A stretch of DNA of 64,000 bases from Diaporthe sp. PMI_573 (taxonomy: Eukaryota > Ascomycota > Sordariomycetes > Diaporthales > Diaporthaceae), in the NCBI GenBank assembly GCA_021399435.1, contig JAJTUP010000001.1, positions 2,418,001 to 2,482,000 of the forward strand. The letters are read 5' to 3'. The translations under genes were made by a program, and so were the position numbers. Shown here in pieces: positions 9,744 to 21,514 of the stretch. How positions within the stretch are numbered: position 1 is the first letter of the stretch; each line of letters starts with the position of its first letter. The notes beneath the pieces are model-generated. The model did no database searches. It worked only from the letters and a program-made list of their open reading frames with translations, and was not told the origin of the DNA.

Positions 9744-12700
9744 GGGTTGCATTGTTGGTTTGTGGCTCAGGAGTATTGGTGGGACAATAGCATAGATTTG
9801 ACATTTTAAGCATTGAGGCTAGATCATGGGAGCGACTCGGCGCGGAATATTGGTACTGTGTAGATACTGCACGCCCACTTTGGGGAAATACTATTGTGCT
9901 AGGATGCATTACACTAAGACGATAAATGGCATAGGCAGGGATGCCAATTTTCTAAACAGGGAACAAAAAGGGTTGCTTGCAACAGGCCTTTCATCACCCA
10001 GATAATCTGGGCGTTAAGATAAACATATGTGGGAATCTAGACAAGTATTACTATAATCAATGTGTTTAATGTTGTCACTCATGGTTCAGACACACACACA
10101 CCCTAGCTATGCAACTAGAAAGTTTATATAACTACCTAGGTACCAGTATAATGTGAGATTAGCTTTTTCTAGTACTTGGCTCTTCACAAAAAAAAACAAG
10201 CCCTTAACGAGAAGAGGGAGACGACATTGGATTGATATACACTAAACAAACCGCCTAATCATCCAACATCAGGGGTTGGCCTGGCCATTTCCACCGAGAA
10301 GAAGTCAGTTGAAGTTGTATGAATAGATCATGAAAAAGTAAGAGATAAAAACACACTTGGCCCTTGCACCAATCCTACCCATTCCCTGATAATTGCTTCA
10401 AGTTGTGGGGGATGAGAAACAGACCCACTGTGCCATGGCTGCCGATAGAGCTGAGATTCATTCATGTCGAGGGCACTGCAGACAACTTGAACAGGTTGCT
10501 CACGGGCCTCCCCCTGAAGCTGCTTATCAGAAGTCAAAGAGGAATGGGACAGGGAATATGACGGGAAACCAGCTATCCTTCGACGGCCGCCTCTCACCAA
10601 GCTTCCCGACCCAGTAAGTATTTTGCACCCATGTACGGGTCTCAACCTCCAAGGGAATGACAGTATCCCACACAAGCATCTCAAGATCGACCTTGTCAGG
10701 AACTCGATGGGTCAGCCCAGCCTCCGCTCCTCCTCATGTCTGGCCTCTTTGGTGTCTGCTGCAAAGTGTTTTGGAATGTCCTCAAGGACATGTCGGACGA
10801 TGACCACAACTGCTGTGTAAGATGTGCGTCGATGGCTTCTCTCTTGGAAATGGTCTGTGAGTCTCCGCCAGGAAGGGCCCTCAGCTCGGCGTCGACTGCG
10901 ACCCAGACTTTCCACCGTGACGGATTTGCCGTGTCTATCGAGTACCGCATGTTGTGCGAGCCGACGGCATCAACGCTGCACTGGCATGCGGTCGTGGATT
11001 GTTTATCAGGCGGCAGACGTCCAACGACACCGGCAAGCTCCTCAAGATGCACAATGCCTTCGGGGCCCGTGAAATTCATGTCATTGGACCCGTTGTTGGC
11101 GGCGAAGCGACGAGCCACGTCAAAGAAGACCTGCCGCTTCTGTTCTGGGTCTTGATAGAGAGCGCCTGGTTTTTGTCGATACGTCTTCGCCCAAAGAAAG
11201 GCACTGCATCGAGCATGGAGAGAGAGCGGAGCTGCTGAGGTTGGCAGACAGGGGATGCCCACCTCTGGCCCAGGACCAGGCATGGAGGGACCAGTGTCCC
11301 CAATGATGGCTGCACTCTTGCAGAGGCAAGCATCCGGTTCATGGGGATTCGGTACATTCCGAGGGTTTCGGGTTGGTTTGGCAGTAGTCACATCGTTGTT
11401 GTGAGCACAATTGACTCCAACAGGTCGGCACGACGTGCTACGTGTGCAGCTGGCAGCAACATGTTTTTTCTTCTTTTTCTTCTTTTCCTCCCCATCTGTC
11501 CAATGTGAGTGGCCGGGCTGCTGCATGCTGCAGATATGCGCTTGGTAATTCGTTGATGGAGTGACATGTATGTCATAACATGCAACTGTGAACAGTGAGC
11601 ATTGATCTTGAGAGAATGTGTGAAGCTTTTCTATGCATGATGTTTGCTATGATGATATCAATCAGATTTTACCTTGAAGTTGACTCCCAAGGCTGCTGAG
11701 CCAGCCAAGTTTTGAAAGTGCCATTTGGAAAAGGCATATGTTCGTAATAAATGTTGTTCCTAGGCCCTCTTGATAATACAATAGGCTTTGACTATGTTTG
11801 TGTGTCTTACAGGTGCGAGTGCATATCGGAGAGTTGACAAATTCGGTTGTATCCTAGAATCAAATTATCCTACATAACAGCAGATACTACTAGCCTTTAT
11901 ACCAGTCTCCTCTTAATAACCTTGGCTGCCTAAAAAGCAAGCCACAGGTATAGAACAACTGTTCTCCTTGCTTTTGCACAAGAGCACTGAGTGAATAAGG
12001 AGTGGAGAAGCAGGGCTGGACGAGTATTCCTGTGTGCTGGGGAATAGCCCTATGAATGAGCGAGCCTATGCGTGGAAATGTAGATCGTATTGTTGAATTC
12101 TTTCCTATTCTTTCTGTTCATTTAAAAATTGTGTCCGGCAGACTGAGGAATTGAAAACCCTCACTTTTAATTGCCCCTATCTTCAGTTGGTCATGGTCGT
12201 TTTCTTTGCTTTACCTGTATGGCCTATAACACTTCTTGCATTTGGAACTTCACGACATATGCCAGAATCATTTTTCTCACAGTTGACAATACCGTCACTC
12301 AGTATCGCGGCCTTAAAGTGGCAATGGGCGCTATGGTTATATGAGCTGCAAAAGAACCATGGTTCCGTGGTGCGAGCGAGTCTGGGACAGAGAGGAGGAT
12401 GCTTTGCCTGCAGCAGGAATGAGGGAATAGTTAACTCATTGGTTGTGGTCTTGATATGCGGATATGACACTGTCCTCGTTAAGGCACAGGGGGATCTGCA
12501 CGAGCTGGCTGACCCTGCTTATATGTTAGCCATGACCCGGAGAACAAGGCTGGAGTCAGATGCAGCTGGCCCACGCCGGAGTTGCATATCCGTGGGGACC
12601 TCCGTTCAGGAAAAAGGAGGCGTCCTTTTCGAACTTGCTAATACGTGTACAATACACAATACACAATATTATCAAGTATATCCTTCCAGTGGATGGGGCC

Positions 12701-13180
12701 ACCGAGGAGGGTGGTTCCACCTTCTCGGGACTCGGTGACCCTCCCAAAAAGGGGCCCCGCTTCCAACTCTGTCGTCATGGGCGGATACCAGTGCCAGGAG
12801 CCACGCAATGGGCCTTCATATGGGTCTCAGATAGACTGGAAAGGCATCAGAAGTACTGGAGACATTGATTCAAGGGAAGGGAATTGCAAGCAAGCACGCC
12901 AAGCCAAGCCAACGGGAGTGTCTTTAATGTAGTCAGTCTGTTTGGGTTCCAACAAGCCCACCACTCCGCTGTCGGCTCCCGTCTTCTCGCAGGTCATACT
13001 GTGTAGAATAAAATTGACGGGTTTGGCGCGAGCACGTCAAGTCAGGTAGTCAGCCCTCGGCCATACTAAACGCCATCCTCCCATTGTACATATTTTCCGC
13101 TCTCCCTGGCTGCTGCAGCTTCCTGAAGTCTGACCAAACTTGCCCAGATCTTCAGATTGTCCGGCTCCCGTCATCCAAAC
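9744..13180. other. 3.4-kb gene-poor, A+T-richer interval
   Basis: Between the thioesterase and APS kinase genes. Apart from the frame-shifting coding signal at 10527-11526 I see no credible gene. Much of 9750-10320 and 11560-12350 is A+T-rich compared with flanking exons. A plus-strand open frame at 12151-12738 is not protein-like. Short tandem motifs occur (CA run near 10090; ACACAAT units near 12653). The composition could reflect an old, mutated repeat, but no element ends were found. Confidence 0.4.
10527..11526 (-). pseudogene. Frame-shifting coding signal, probable broken gene
   Basis: On the minus strand a 276-codon open frame (11526-10696) has protein-like content in its middle (segments KRQVFFDVARRFAANNGSND and SRWKVWVAVDAELRALPGGD). 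Near its 3' end protein-like sequence appears in a second frame (TAVVVIVRHVLEDIPKHFAA, about 10840-10780). It then appears in a third frame (VDLEMLVWDTVIPLEVETR, about 10690-10634) that stays open to a TGA at 10529-10527. I found no GT-AG introns that join the three frames. Either the gene is decayed by small indels or I overrate chance open frames. The family is not recognised. The 5' end has a poly-Lys run from an A-rich microsatellite and may not be coding. Confidence 0.3.
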
Positions 13181-13942
13181 ATGGCTACGTGAGTAAATAT
13201 TTACGATCCAATCCCCTCTCTACCACTACCCCGCGGTTGCCCCAATGCCCCGCCATCGTCTCTCCAAGGGGACCATTTGCCACCGACGCATTAAACTGAC
13301 ATTTCTCCCACCCGCGACAGCAACATCACCTGGCACCCCTCCCTCTCGCGCAAGGAGCGCGAGAGCTTCCGCAAGCAGAAGGGCTTCACCATCTGGTTCA
13401 CAGGCCTGTCGGCGTCGGGCAAGTCGACGGTTGCGACGGCCCTGGAGCAGCACCTGCTGCACCTGGGCGTGGCGGCGTACCGCCTGGACGGCGACAATGT
13501 GCGCTTCGGCCTGAACAAGGACCTGGGCTTCAGCGAGAAGGACCGCAACGAGAACATCCGCCGCATCGCAGAGGTCGCCAAGCTGTTCGCCGACAGCTCC
13601 ACCGTCGCCCTGACATCCTTCATCAGCCCCTACCGGGCCGACCGCCAGGTCGCCCGCGAGCTGCACGCCGCCAGCGGTGCCCAGGGCGGCGACGAGCCCC
13701 TCGCCTTCATCGAGGTCTACGTCGACATCCCCATCGAGGTCGCCGAGCAGCGCGACCCCAAGGGCCTGTACAAGAAGGCCCGCGCGGGGGAGATCAAGGA
13801 CTTCACCGGCATCTCTGCCCCCTACGAGGCCCCGCTCGAGCCCGAGATCACCATCCGCACCCATGAGAACAGCGTCGAGGAGTGCGTGGCGCAGATCACA
13901 AAGTATCTGCAGGAGAAGGGTCTGATTCAGGCCTCGGCTTAG
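13181..13942 (+). CDS. MET14: Adenylyl-sulfate kinase (APS kinase)
   Basis: Phosphorylates adenosine 5'-phosphosulfate to PAPS in sulfate assimilation, in the cytosol. Exon 1 has 8 coding nt (13181-13188) and exon 2 spans 13321-13942, separated by a 132-nt intron with a GTGAGT donor and ACAG acceptor. The product has 209 residues, the usual length. The P-loop GLSASGKST is at about residues 31-39, the substrate motif [16 protein letters not shown] at 58-73, FISPYRADR near 104-112, and the lid segment [19 protein letters not shown] follows. All catalytic motifs are intact. The start is fixed by the short exon, [13 protein letters not shown]. It is convergent with VMA5, with stops 191 bp apart. 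Confidence 0.96.
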
Positions 13943-14133
13943 AGGGCGGGGACTGTGCGCAAATCGATAGTAGAATCACCGTCTCTTGGGCGGTCAAGCT
14001 TTAGAAATACAGCGTTGTCATGTCCAATGTAGACGGTCGTGAACCTGATTGTGGATGTGGTATTGAGTGACAAAAAGTTACATCCTGCTCATGCATACAG
14101 ACAGCCCGGAAATGCACCGTCAAGTCGACTTGT

Positions 14134-15545
14134 CTAGGGAAACTCAAACTCATAGTACACATATGCCGTATATTCGTTCCCCTCCCCAACACCAAGACCA
14201 GCCGCCGCCATCTCCGAGCTGAGGGCTGCGTCGTCCTTCACCACCTTGCCCTTCTTGTCCCTCCCAAAGGCATTTCCTCCGAGGTACGAGTATGCCGAGT
14301 CCAGGGAGGTCTTGACCTTCTTTGTCAACTTGGGGGTTGTCTGCTTCCGACTTAGTAAACCAACCATCCCAGACTGTCCTGGACAGATACTCACCTTGAT
14401 CAGGGCGCTGACATATTCCAATGGCAGGCCGTAGCGCAGGACCGTCTCGACGAAGACCCGGAGCGTCAGAACGTGAGCCCACACCATGACGGCCTCGCTC
14501 CAGCCCGTCCGCCCCAGCCTGAGGGCCTCTCCCCAGACCTTCTTCTCCTCCCGGGCCACGCGGTCCAGCTCCTTCTGCTCCTCCTCCTTGCCGCCCTCGA
14601 CATACTTGTACTGCCGGGGCGTCCACTTCGACTCACGGCACTTCTGGAGGAACTCGTCGCTGTGCTTCTTGAAGCTCGTCACCGCGTACAGGACGAACTC
14701 GTCGTCCTTGGCCAGCTCCACGGCTGATCTCGGGACGACCATGGGCGCGATTGACTCGTAGCTCTTGATGAAGTCTTTTCGGTTGTTCGCTGGGACGACA
14801 ATGAGGTGCGTCTCGAGGTACTCGGAGTCTGTGATTAATTGGGCGGGATCCACAATGGGCGTGAGCGACTTGGTGGTCAGGTTCCCGCTGCTCCTCCGTC
14901 AGTACTGTCGTCTAGCCCGGGATTTGCAGCTGCCACTCACGTCTGTCTTCGGTGCAGAGCCGCCAAGTTTGTCTTGACCGAGTTGTACTGGTTGAACTTG
15001 CCCTTGACGTCGTTGTCGACGTTGACGAGCTCCTGTGACGAGTCGTCAGCAGACTGTACGGCTTTGACACGGTAATAACCAGCTAAATACCTTTTGTAGG
15101 TTCTCGATCAGCTCACCAAGCGGTCGGTCCGCCCGGTACCTGACCCTGTTCCAGCTGAACGTCCGCAAGTACTGGTCCGTAGGCTCTGTGAGGGAATTAG
15201 CCACCAGATCCTCCCTATATGACGCCCGGCCACTCCGTCCTTACTGTCGTTGACCATCTTGTTTTGTGAGATCTTCTCCTCGTCTCCATCCAGGATCGTC
15301 TTCAGAGAGTCAGATACCCTCTGGACGACGCCCTCGCATCCCGCGTGGAGCTTGGCAAGCTCGTCTGCCTGCTGCACCAGCGCATCGAGGGTGCCGATCT
15401 TGAAAGACGGTATGGGAAAGCCTGTCACGGTGCCGTTATCGGCGCCGACGGTTGTGCTCAGGGCCTGGATGGCCTCCTCCTTGTCGCCGGTGTCGAACGT
15501 CCTCAGCGGCAGGGATAGAGCGATGTAGCTATTCGGTGACGGCAT
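14134..15545 (-). CDS. VMA5: V-type proton ATPase subunit C
   Basis: Peripheral-stalk subunit of the vacuolar proton pump that links V1 and V0 and controls reversible disassembly. Five exons on the minus strand: 15545-15245, 15185-15091, 15032-14941, 14887-14395 and 14340-14134, giving 395 residues against 392 in yeast. All introns are 53-59 nt with GTAAGG, GTATTT, GTGAGT and GTGAGT donors. Family-type stretches include QYLRTFSWNRVRYRADRPL, NNRKDFIKSYESIAPMVVPR, LRVFVETVLRYGLPLEYVSA and the C-terminal YVYYEFEFP. No lesion is seen. The start MPSPNSYIALSLPL is the only in-frame ATG at the 5' end. Confidence 0.95.
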
Positions 15546-16881
15546 CGTGCCGGTTCTACCGCATGCCGCGGCCTGAAGAGCGGGTTGGGTGGCGCTCGAG
15601 AGGGCCGAGTGTCCTGTCGGAGTGGTCTGGTGCGAAGCAAGCTGGCCTTGAACCGAACTGCGTCACCAAGTTGCTGGGGAGTGCAATGATTAGCCGAAGC
15701 CGCCCTCTAACTTGAGTGGTCTTCTGAAGCTCCCTCCGCTGTGAAACCAGCTATTATGGTAGGCTGGACTGCTGCGTGGAAGACCTCAGTGCGGATCACA
15801 AGAACATACAGTGAGATTGATTGGGGGAATCAAGCTGGTGAGGCTGGTGATCCTGGGCGAACAATTGGCAGAGCTCAGGATCTGGGTAAGCGAGTGGTAG
15901 TCCAGGACGTGCAGCAGCTGAGCAAGTGACGCCCATCGGCCAGTGGGGTAGATCAGGAATAGCTACTGTGTACTGGTTTGCCAGCCTGCCAGCTAGGCCT
16001 CTGGGCAAGCAGCCAGACAAGGTGGTGCAACGCCAGATGGCCAAGCCAGGGAGCCCCCGGTCAGCCAGCAACCCGCCCCGAGGAACCAACTGGTCCTCGA
16101 CGATCAATTTGATGGTCACGTCGTGCTGTAAGCCGCCCTCAACGCTACAACAGCTAGACCACCCTCAGCGGTGAGTCCCATCGTCGACCACGGGCACGCC
16201 TGAGACGGCCACGGAGATCCAGTCTCTTGCCATCGCCGTGACGAGCCTGATCCGACAGTCCTCCGGGGCTCGACCACAGGCTACGGATTACGGGTTACGG
16301 GTTCCCATCTCCATCTCACGTCGACCGTGAGATCAGCAGCCACCCTCGCGACCGTCCAGGTGCAGCTGCTGTCCCGGCAAGACAGAACCTGCGCGCGACT
16401 GGGTAACGTCGCGCCAACCGACGGTCGCTTTCCAACAATTGGTTCACTGCCGCACTCGCTCTTGCCGTATACCGCCCAGGTCAATCACGCCCCCGGGTTC
16501 CACCTGTGTGAGAGCACTGCTGTTTGTGTGGAATATCATCGACAGGCGACGGCCACCACAAAATCGCCCAACGCGCCTGTCTCTTGCAGCAAGACTTTGC
16601 CCGACCTGCATCGGGTCTGACGCCCCCCGCCCAAGCTCACCGAGGAACAGACAGCCCTTGGACACGGTCGGAGACACCGTAATCTGCGCATGGACCCGTC
16701 AAATTGGACAGCTCATTCGGGATGCCATTGAATCGTCCATGTTGACGCACCTGCCGACGTCGTGCCGCCGGCCGCTTGACCCTTGTCCACACCGCGACCA
16801 CAACATTACCCCTTCGTAGACAATCCCCTATAGGAAGAGGAAATACAAGAGAGTTCCGTGGACGCCAGGTCCATTGCAAGA
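15546..16881. other. Intergenic region, divergent promoters
   Basis: 1.3 kb between the starts of VMA5 (-) and the AT-hook gene (+). Open frames here are short and overlapping without protein-like content. A small repeated word (ATTACGGGTTACGGGTT) occurs near 16285-16302. No gene or specific regulatory element is supported. Confidence 0.4.
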
Positions 16882-19800
16882 ATGGCCCCAGGCTCAGGTG
16901 TGTTATGCTGCCGCACCAATGCCTGCGTTTTTATAGGTGTGCAAGCTGATCGTGATCATGTCCTCCTACAGCTCCCAAGGCCGCGAGGGCCCATGCCCTC
17001 AGTGCCGCCAACGTCACGTCGAAGGCCACCTCTGCTCAGGCAGCTTACAACCTGGCCAGGGTTGGCGCTGGTGGGCAACCTGTGCTCTCGAACCCGAATG
17101 CTCACACAACAGCCCAGCTGGTGCCCGCTGAAGACCCCGCCCCGAGCGAACCACACGAGGCGAACGGCTCCCCCGAGTTACTGTATACGGGCATGTCACA
17201 CTCTGACTATGCCGACTCCAAGGAGCTCGCAGGGCAGCCCTACAAAGATGGGCGGATAAGAAACCCAGTCCCCAGCAAGCTGAAGGGAAAGACGAGCAAC
17301 TCCTCGGGTAGCTTTGGTGTGATGCACATGGATATCAAGGGCAAAGACCTCGCCACGGACAGGGACGCCGCTGCGAAACGAACGAGTGAGAACACAGCCC
17401 TAGCGGCCAAGATGGCTTATCAGAGCGGGTACCAACCGCACCGGAAATCAAATTGGATGAGGATACCTGAGGAAACGCCGGAGCCCGGCGTCCCTTTCAC
17501 CGGGACTGTCCCATACGATCACGCGCTCTACGGTCTGAAACAACCAGCCTCGAATCCTCCAAGAGAGGAGACTGTGACGCCGGTGGCAACCACGGCCTCA
17601 GCAGCACCAACCGCACCAATGGCAACGTACGAGATTCAACCATTAACTCCTGGCGAGACGAAGGAGCAACAGGCGCGGTTGCTCACACTCCTCCGCACCT
17701 TGCAGCCCGTCGCCGTTGTCGACCAGCTCTGCAAGGCGTTGGCTTATTTTGGCGGTGTCCCTGAAGCTCCTCCGCCCCAGGATGGAAAATTTCCTGAAAG
17801 CGCCGAGGCAAATGGCTCGGGTGCCGTCTTCGTTGGCTGGGTTGCAGAGATCTTTCCCGATCTCGATGCTCAAGGAAGGCGCAAGACCAGGGCTGTTCGA
17901 GTTACCAACCCTCCTGTTACCCCTGCCGCCCCTGCCACCCCTGCCGCCCCTGTCGCTGCCACCGCCACTGTACAGACCGTCGAAAAGCGAGGGCGTGGCA
18001 GACCGAAAGGCAGCAAGGCCAGCAAATTCAGGAGTGACAAGGGTGTGAAGAAAGGTCCTAAAAAGTCATCAGCGGGCGAAAGTGTGGAAGCCAATGGCGG
18101 CGAGAACGACGACAGCTGGGCAGACGTGGATGACACCGCTGTGGACAGGGACCAAGATGTCGTCATCACGAGTGAACAGGCGCAGCAGCAATCACCAGCC
18201 CATCAGATCCTGCCCAACGAGGCAGAGCTGACATCAAGCGCCAAGAAAAGGGGTCGACCCAAGGGCTCCAAAGGCAAGCCCAAGGACGGGAATGCTGTGA
18301 CAGAGAATGGCTCGAATAACAATCCTCAGCCGATTTCCGCGTTGTTCAGTATTGGCAAGAAGACGAACCGTCCAAAGGGCTCGAAACCTCGGTCGAAGGA
18401 GAATGCAGGCAACCCTTCCGCTGCAACGGTTGCAGCTGGGGCCAACCAGGCATTGGCTACCGATACCCAGAATGCTGCAGTTCCGGAACCACAACAACAG
18501 GGTGAGCCTGAATTTGCGCTGGCTGCCCTGCAAGCTTTCAACGAGTCTCACGCAGTTGAAACGGGACAACAGCCAGGCTCATTCCAACCTGTGAACAATT
18601 CTGCGCCATCTGTGCCTGCTGCACCCGGGGTGCAAATGGCGAAGACCAAAAAGGCCAGTGCTCCTAAGGGCGGCGAGAAGGCACAGCCGGCCAAGAAGCG
18701 CAAGAGAAACGCGAAAGACAACGACGCTACTCAGATTCAGGCAGCGCCTGAAAGCGTCCAAGGGATAAGCGACGTGGTACCACCCAGCAATGCAGCTCAA
18801 GTTTCTGTCAACGGAAACGGAGTTCATGAGAGTGCCATTGCAGAGCCAGCAGTGGCGGCCCCGCCAGCTCCGAAACGACAGCGGAAGTCCAAGGCGAAGT
18901 CGTTAGCTAATGCTGCAGCAAAAGCCGCGCCTGTTGCAGACCAGAATGCAGCAGCATTGAGCACGCCACAGGTAATTCACGCTCCTGCACCTCCCGTGCA
19001 GGCGGCTCAACCGCCTGCCGACGCCCAGGTATACACCAGCCCAACTATCGAAGAACTCACGGCTCAGCTAGATCAACATGAGGAGCAAAGCTTTCGCGCC
19101 CCGGAGATCGCTGCCATGCGGGCTCCTGCGAGGCAGGCCCACTCATCACAATCTGACCAAGCCCAATCCCAACCTCAACCGCCCCCACGGCCGACTCAGC
19201 AGGCTCAACCGCAGCAAGTTCAACAACCAAAGGTCATCCAACCAGGCCAACAGATGGGTGATCAGCAACAGAGGCAAGCTGCCATTGCGCGCCAGAGGCA
19301 ACAATACCATCAGCAGCAGCAGCAGCAGGCACAGCAGCAGGCACAGCAACAAGTTGGGGCACGGACGGCTTCACCCAGCGTCAACAACATCCCTACGGCT
19401 TCACCGCACCTGAGTGTTCAGTCTGTTTCGCCCAGCATCAACCCAGCCCACTCGGTATCCCCAAGCCTACATCAACAGCGCGTCTCCAAGTCCCAGACAC
19501 CGACGTCCGTGACCTCACAGGTTCAGAGCCAGCAAGCACGGAACTCGCAAGCCTACTACGCCCAACAAAACCCTACAACGCAGTCGCATTATGGTCAACA
19601 GCAAGCCCAACAGTACACAACCTCACAGTCAAAACAGCAGTACAACTTGCAGCAACCCCAACAGCAGAACTACTCAACACAGTCACCGTCGCAGCAGCCG
19701 CAAAGCTTCAGTGCCCAACAGCCACAACCGCAGTACTCGCAGCAAAAGCAGCAATCCTACGCAGCGCAGCAACCCCAGCAACAGTATGGCCAGGAGTCAC

Positions 19801-20396
19801 AGCAGTACTCGAACCAGCAACGCGTCCAGCAGCCGCAATACACCGCCACCTCAACTGCGACGCCGTCTCAGACCATGGCTTCGCAGTCCCCACAGTACGG
19901 TGCTTCTGCCACACCAGCATACAACTCTAACGACGGAGCGTTCCGCGCTGGCTCATCGGCGGGCTTGAACTTTGGCACTTCCGCGTATGGAACGAGCCAG
20001 TCGTCGAACACGCCGAGATCCAATAACTTGTATCAGGCACCCGCGACAAACTCCTACAGCAGCCCGAACCAGCAGATTTCGTCCTACGCAACAAGTCGTC
20101 GAGCTCAGCCGACAAGCACGTCGCAGCACACCTCCGTGCAGAACGTGCAGAGCCTGCCGCAAAACATTGGCGGATTCTCCGACTTTGGCAGCCTTGGCTT
20201 CGATATGGCGGGCCTCGACAACTCGGCGGCCAGCCACAACGGGCTGGGTCTTAACCCTGCGCCTTACAACATGAGCGCCGGCAACGTGTCGGGGAGGTCC
20301 TCGGCTGGCGCGACCAACTTCTCGCCCATGAACAGCTTCGACTCGACCATCCGTAACGACGCCTACTCTAGCTACGGACTTCCGGGTCGGAGGTAG
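16882..20396 (+). CDS. Large AT-hook, poly-Q protein (putative chromatin or transcription regulator)
   Basis: Exon 1 has 16 coding nt (16882-16897, M-A-P-G-S) and exon 2 spans 16972-20396, giving 1,146 residues. The N-terminal ~300 residues carry two ordered-looking blocks: around YQPHRKSNWMRIPEE with VPYDHALYGLK, and a helical segment LLTLLRTLQPVAVVDQLCKA. AT-hook motifs follow: KRGRGRPKGSK near 344-354, KKRGRPKGSKGKPK near 427-440, and a weaker NRPKGSKPRSK near 469. Later basic patches resemble nuclear localisation signals (AKKRKRNAK, PKRQRKSKAK). The C-terminal ~450 residues are Gln/Ser/Pro/Tyr-rich with CAG/CAA runs (19312-19350), like a transactivation or condensate-forming region. DNA binding and nuclear location are inferences from the AT-hooks. 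The specific function is unknown. Confidence 0.85.
19312..19350 (+). repeat. CAG/CAA trinucleotide tract coding for poly-Gln
   Basis: A run of CAG and CAA codons inside the AT-hook gene encodes a near-continuous Gln stretch interrupted by Ala. The tract is in frame, so slippage would change Gln number without breaking the gene. Confidence 0.8.
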
Positions 20397-21514
20397 TGGT
20401 CCGACACGGAGCTGTCTGGTTTCCTCACACCTCCAGGGGGCCACGTCGGTTTGAACATCTACCAGCGGGGCAGCCTGTCGAGGGCCCCGGATATTTCCCG
20501 AGCCCTGCTTCAAACTGATTATTGAATCGGGTTTCTTCGCGCTCCGTCTCTCCGTGACGTAACATGGGTCTGGCGTTGCTTCTAATGATGTATATCGTAT
20601 CTGTACTCTCATGCTCCAACAGGGATCATTTGCTAGCGATTTATGACGGCCTTGGGCCTTACTTGGCCATTGTTTTTCTAATTAGCAGCATGTCCTGGTT
20701 CCATTGATACCTCTTTAACAAGAAAAAAACACACTTTCTACAGCGTGGCTATTGGTTAAGGATATGGCGCGGAGTTGACAGGGCTCTTTTTTGTTTTTAA
20801 CACGAGCACTTATGATGATGCTTTTCCTGGGAAGGAGGTTCTTGCATCAATGAACTCTTGGCTAGCTAGCTAGGGATCAAACAGACGGTGTTCTTGACTG
20901 GGCAGACGTGGTTGGTTTACTGGGAGACCGAACGGGTCGGGCTTTTATACTCCCCTGGGGTGAGCCTATGTCTCGTAGCCTTCTCATGCTCTCATTTGAC
21001 AACGAAGATTTGAAAATGAACAAGCCCCCGCCGCTTGTTCATCCAGTGAACGACCTGCTACCGCAAATGTTCTGGGCTCTGTCCAGCTTCTGATCCAGAT
21101 GGCATTTGTACCCGCTTGTGAAGTCACCAGATCTCGACTGAAGCCAGCAGGAATGTGACGAGTGTCAAGTTCACTGACTCGAGCAGCTGGGCAATGAGAA
21201 GCTTGTTGATGATTGATGGTATGATGATATATGTAGAAGATTTGACAAGACTGACTAGTCAGCTCTCCGCGCCGTTGCGCGCGTGTGCGTTTGTAACACC
21301 CCAAAATATTGTTCGCAGAATAACGCCACTGAATGCTTTCGCCCGTGCAGATGTGACAAAAGAGATATCCGTCAAGATGATGATAAAAAAACGCTAGATG
21401 GAACAACAAAACCCGCTTCCTCGTCGACTCAAAAAGTAAATGGTATTTCCTCCGCCTCTATTCCCCGGGTCACAGATGTAGAACCTCGTCCTCCTGACTG
21501 CCTGCCCTCTTTTT
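20397..21514. other. Intergenic region between convergent genes
   Basis: 1.1 kb between the stops of the AT-hook gene (+) and the F-box gene (-), holding both 3' untranslated regions. A GCTAGCTAGCTAG word occurs near 20862. No further gene is supported; open frames on both strands are short. Confidence 0.4.

Noticed and set aside
12151..12738. 195-codon plus-strand open frame in the A+T-richer interval
   Set aside because: No conserved-looking segment; composition changes abruptly along its length.
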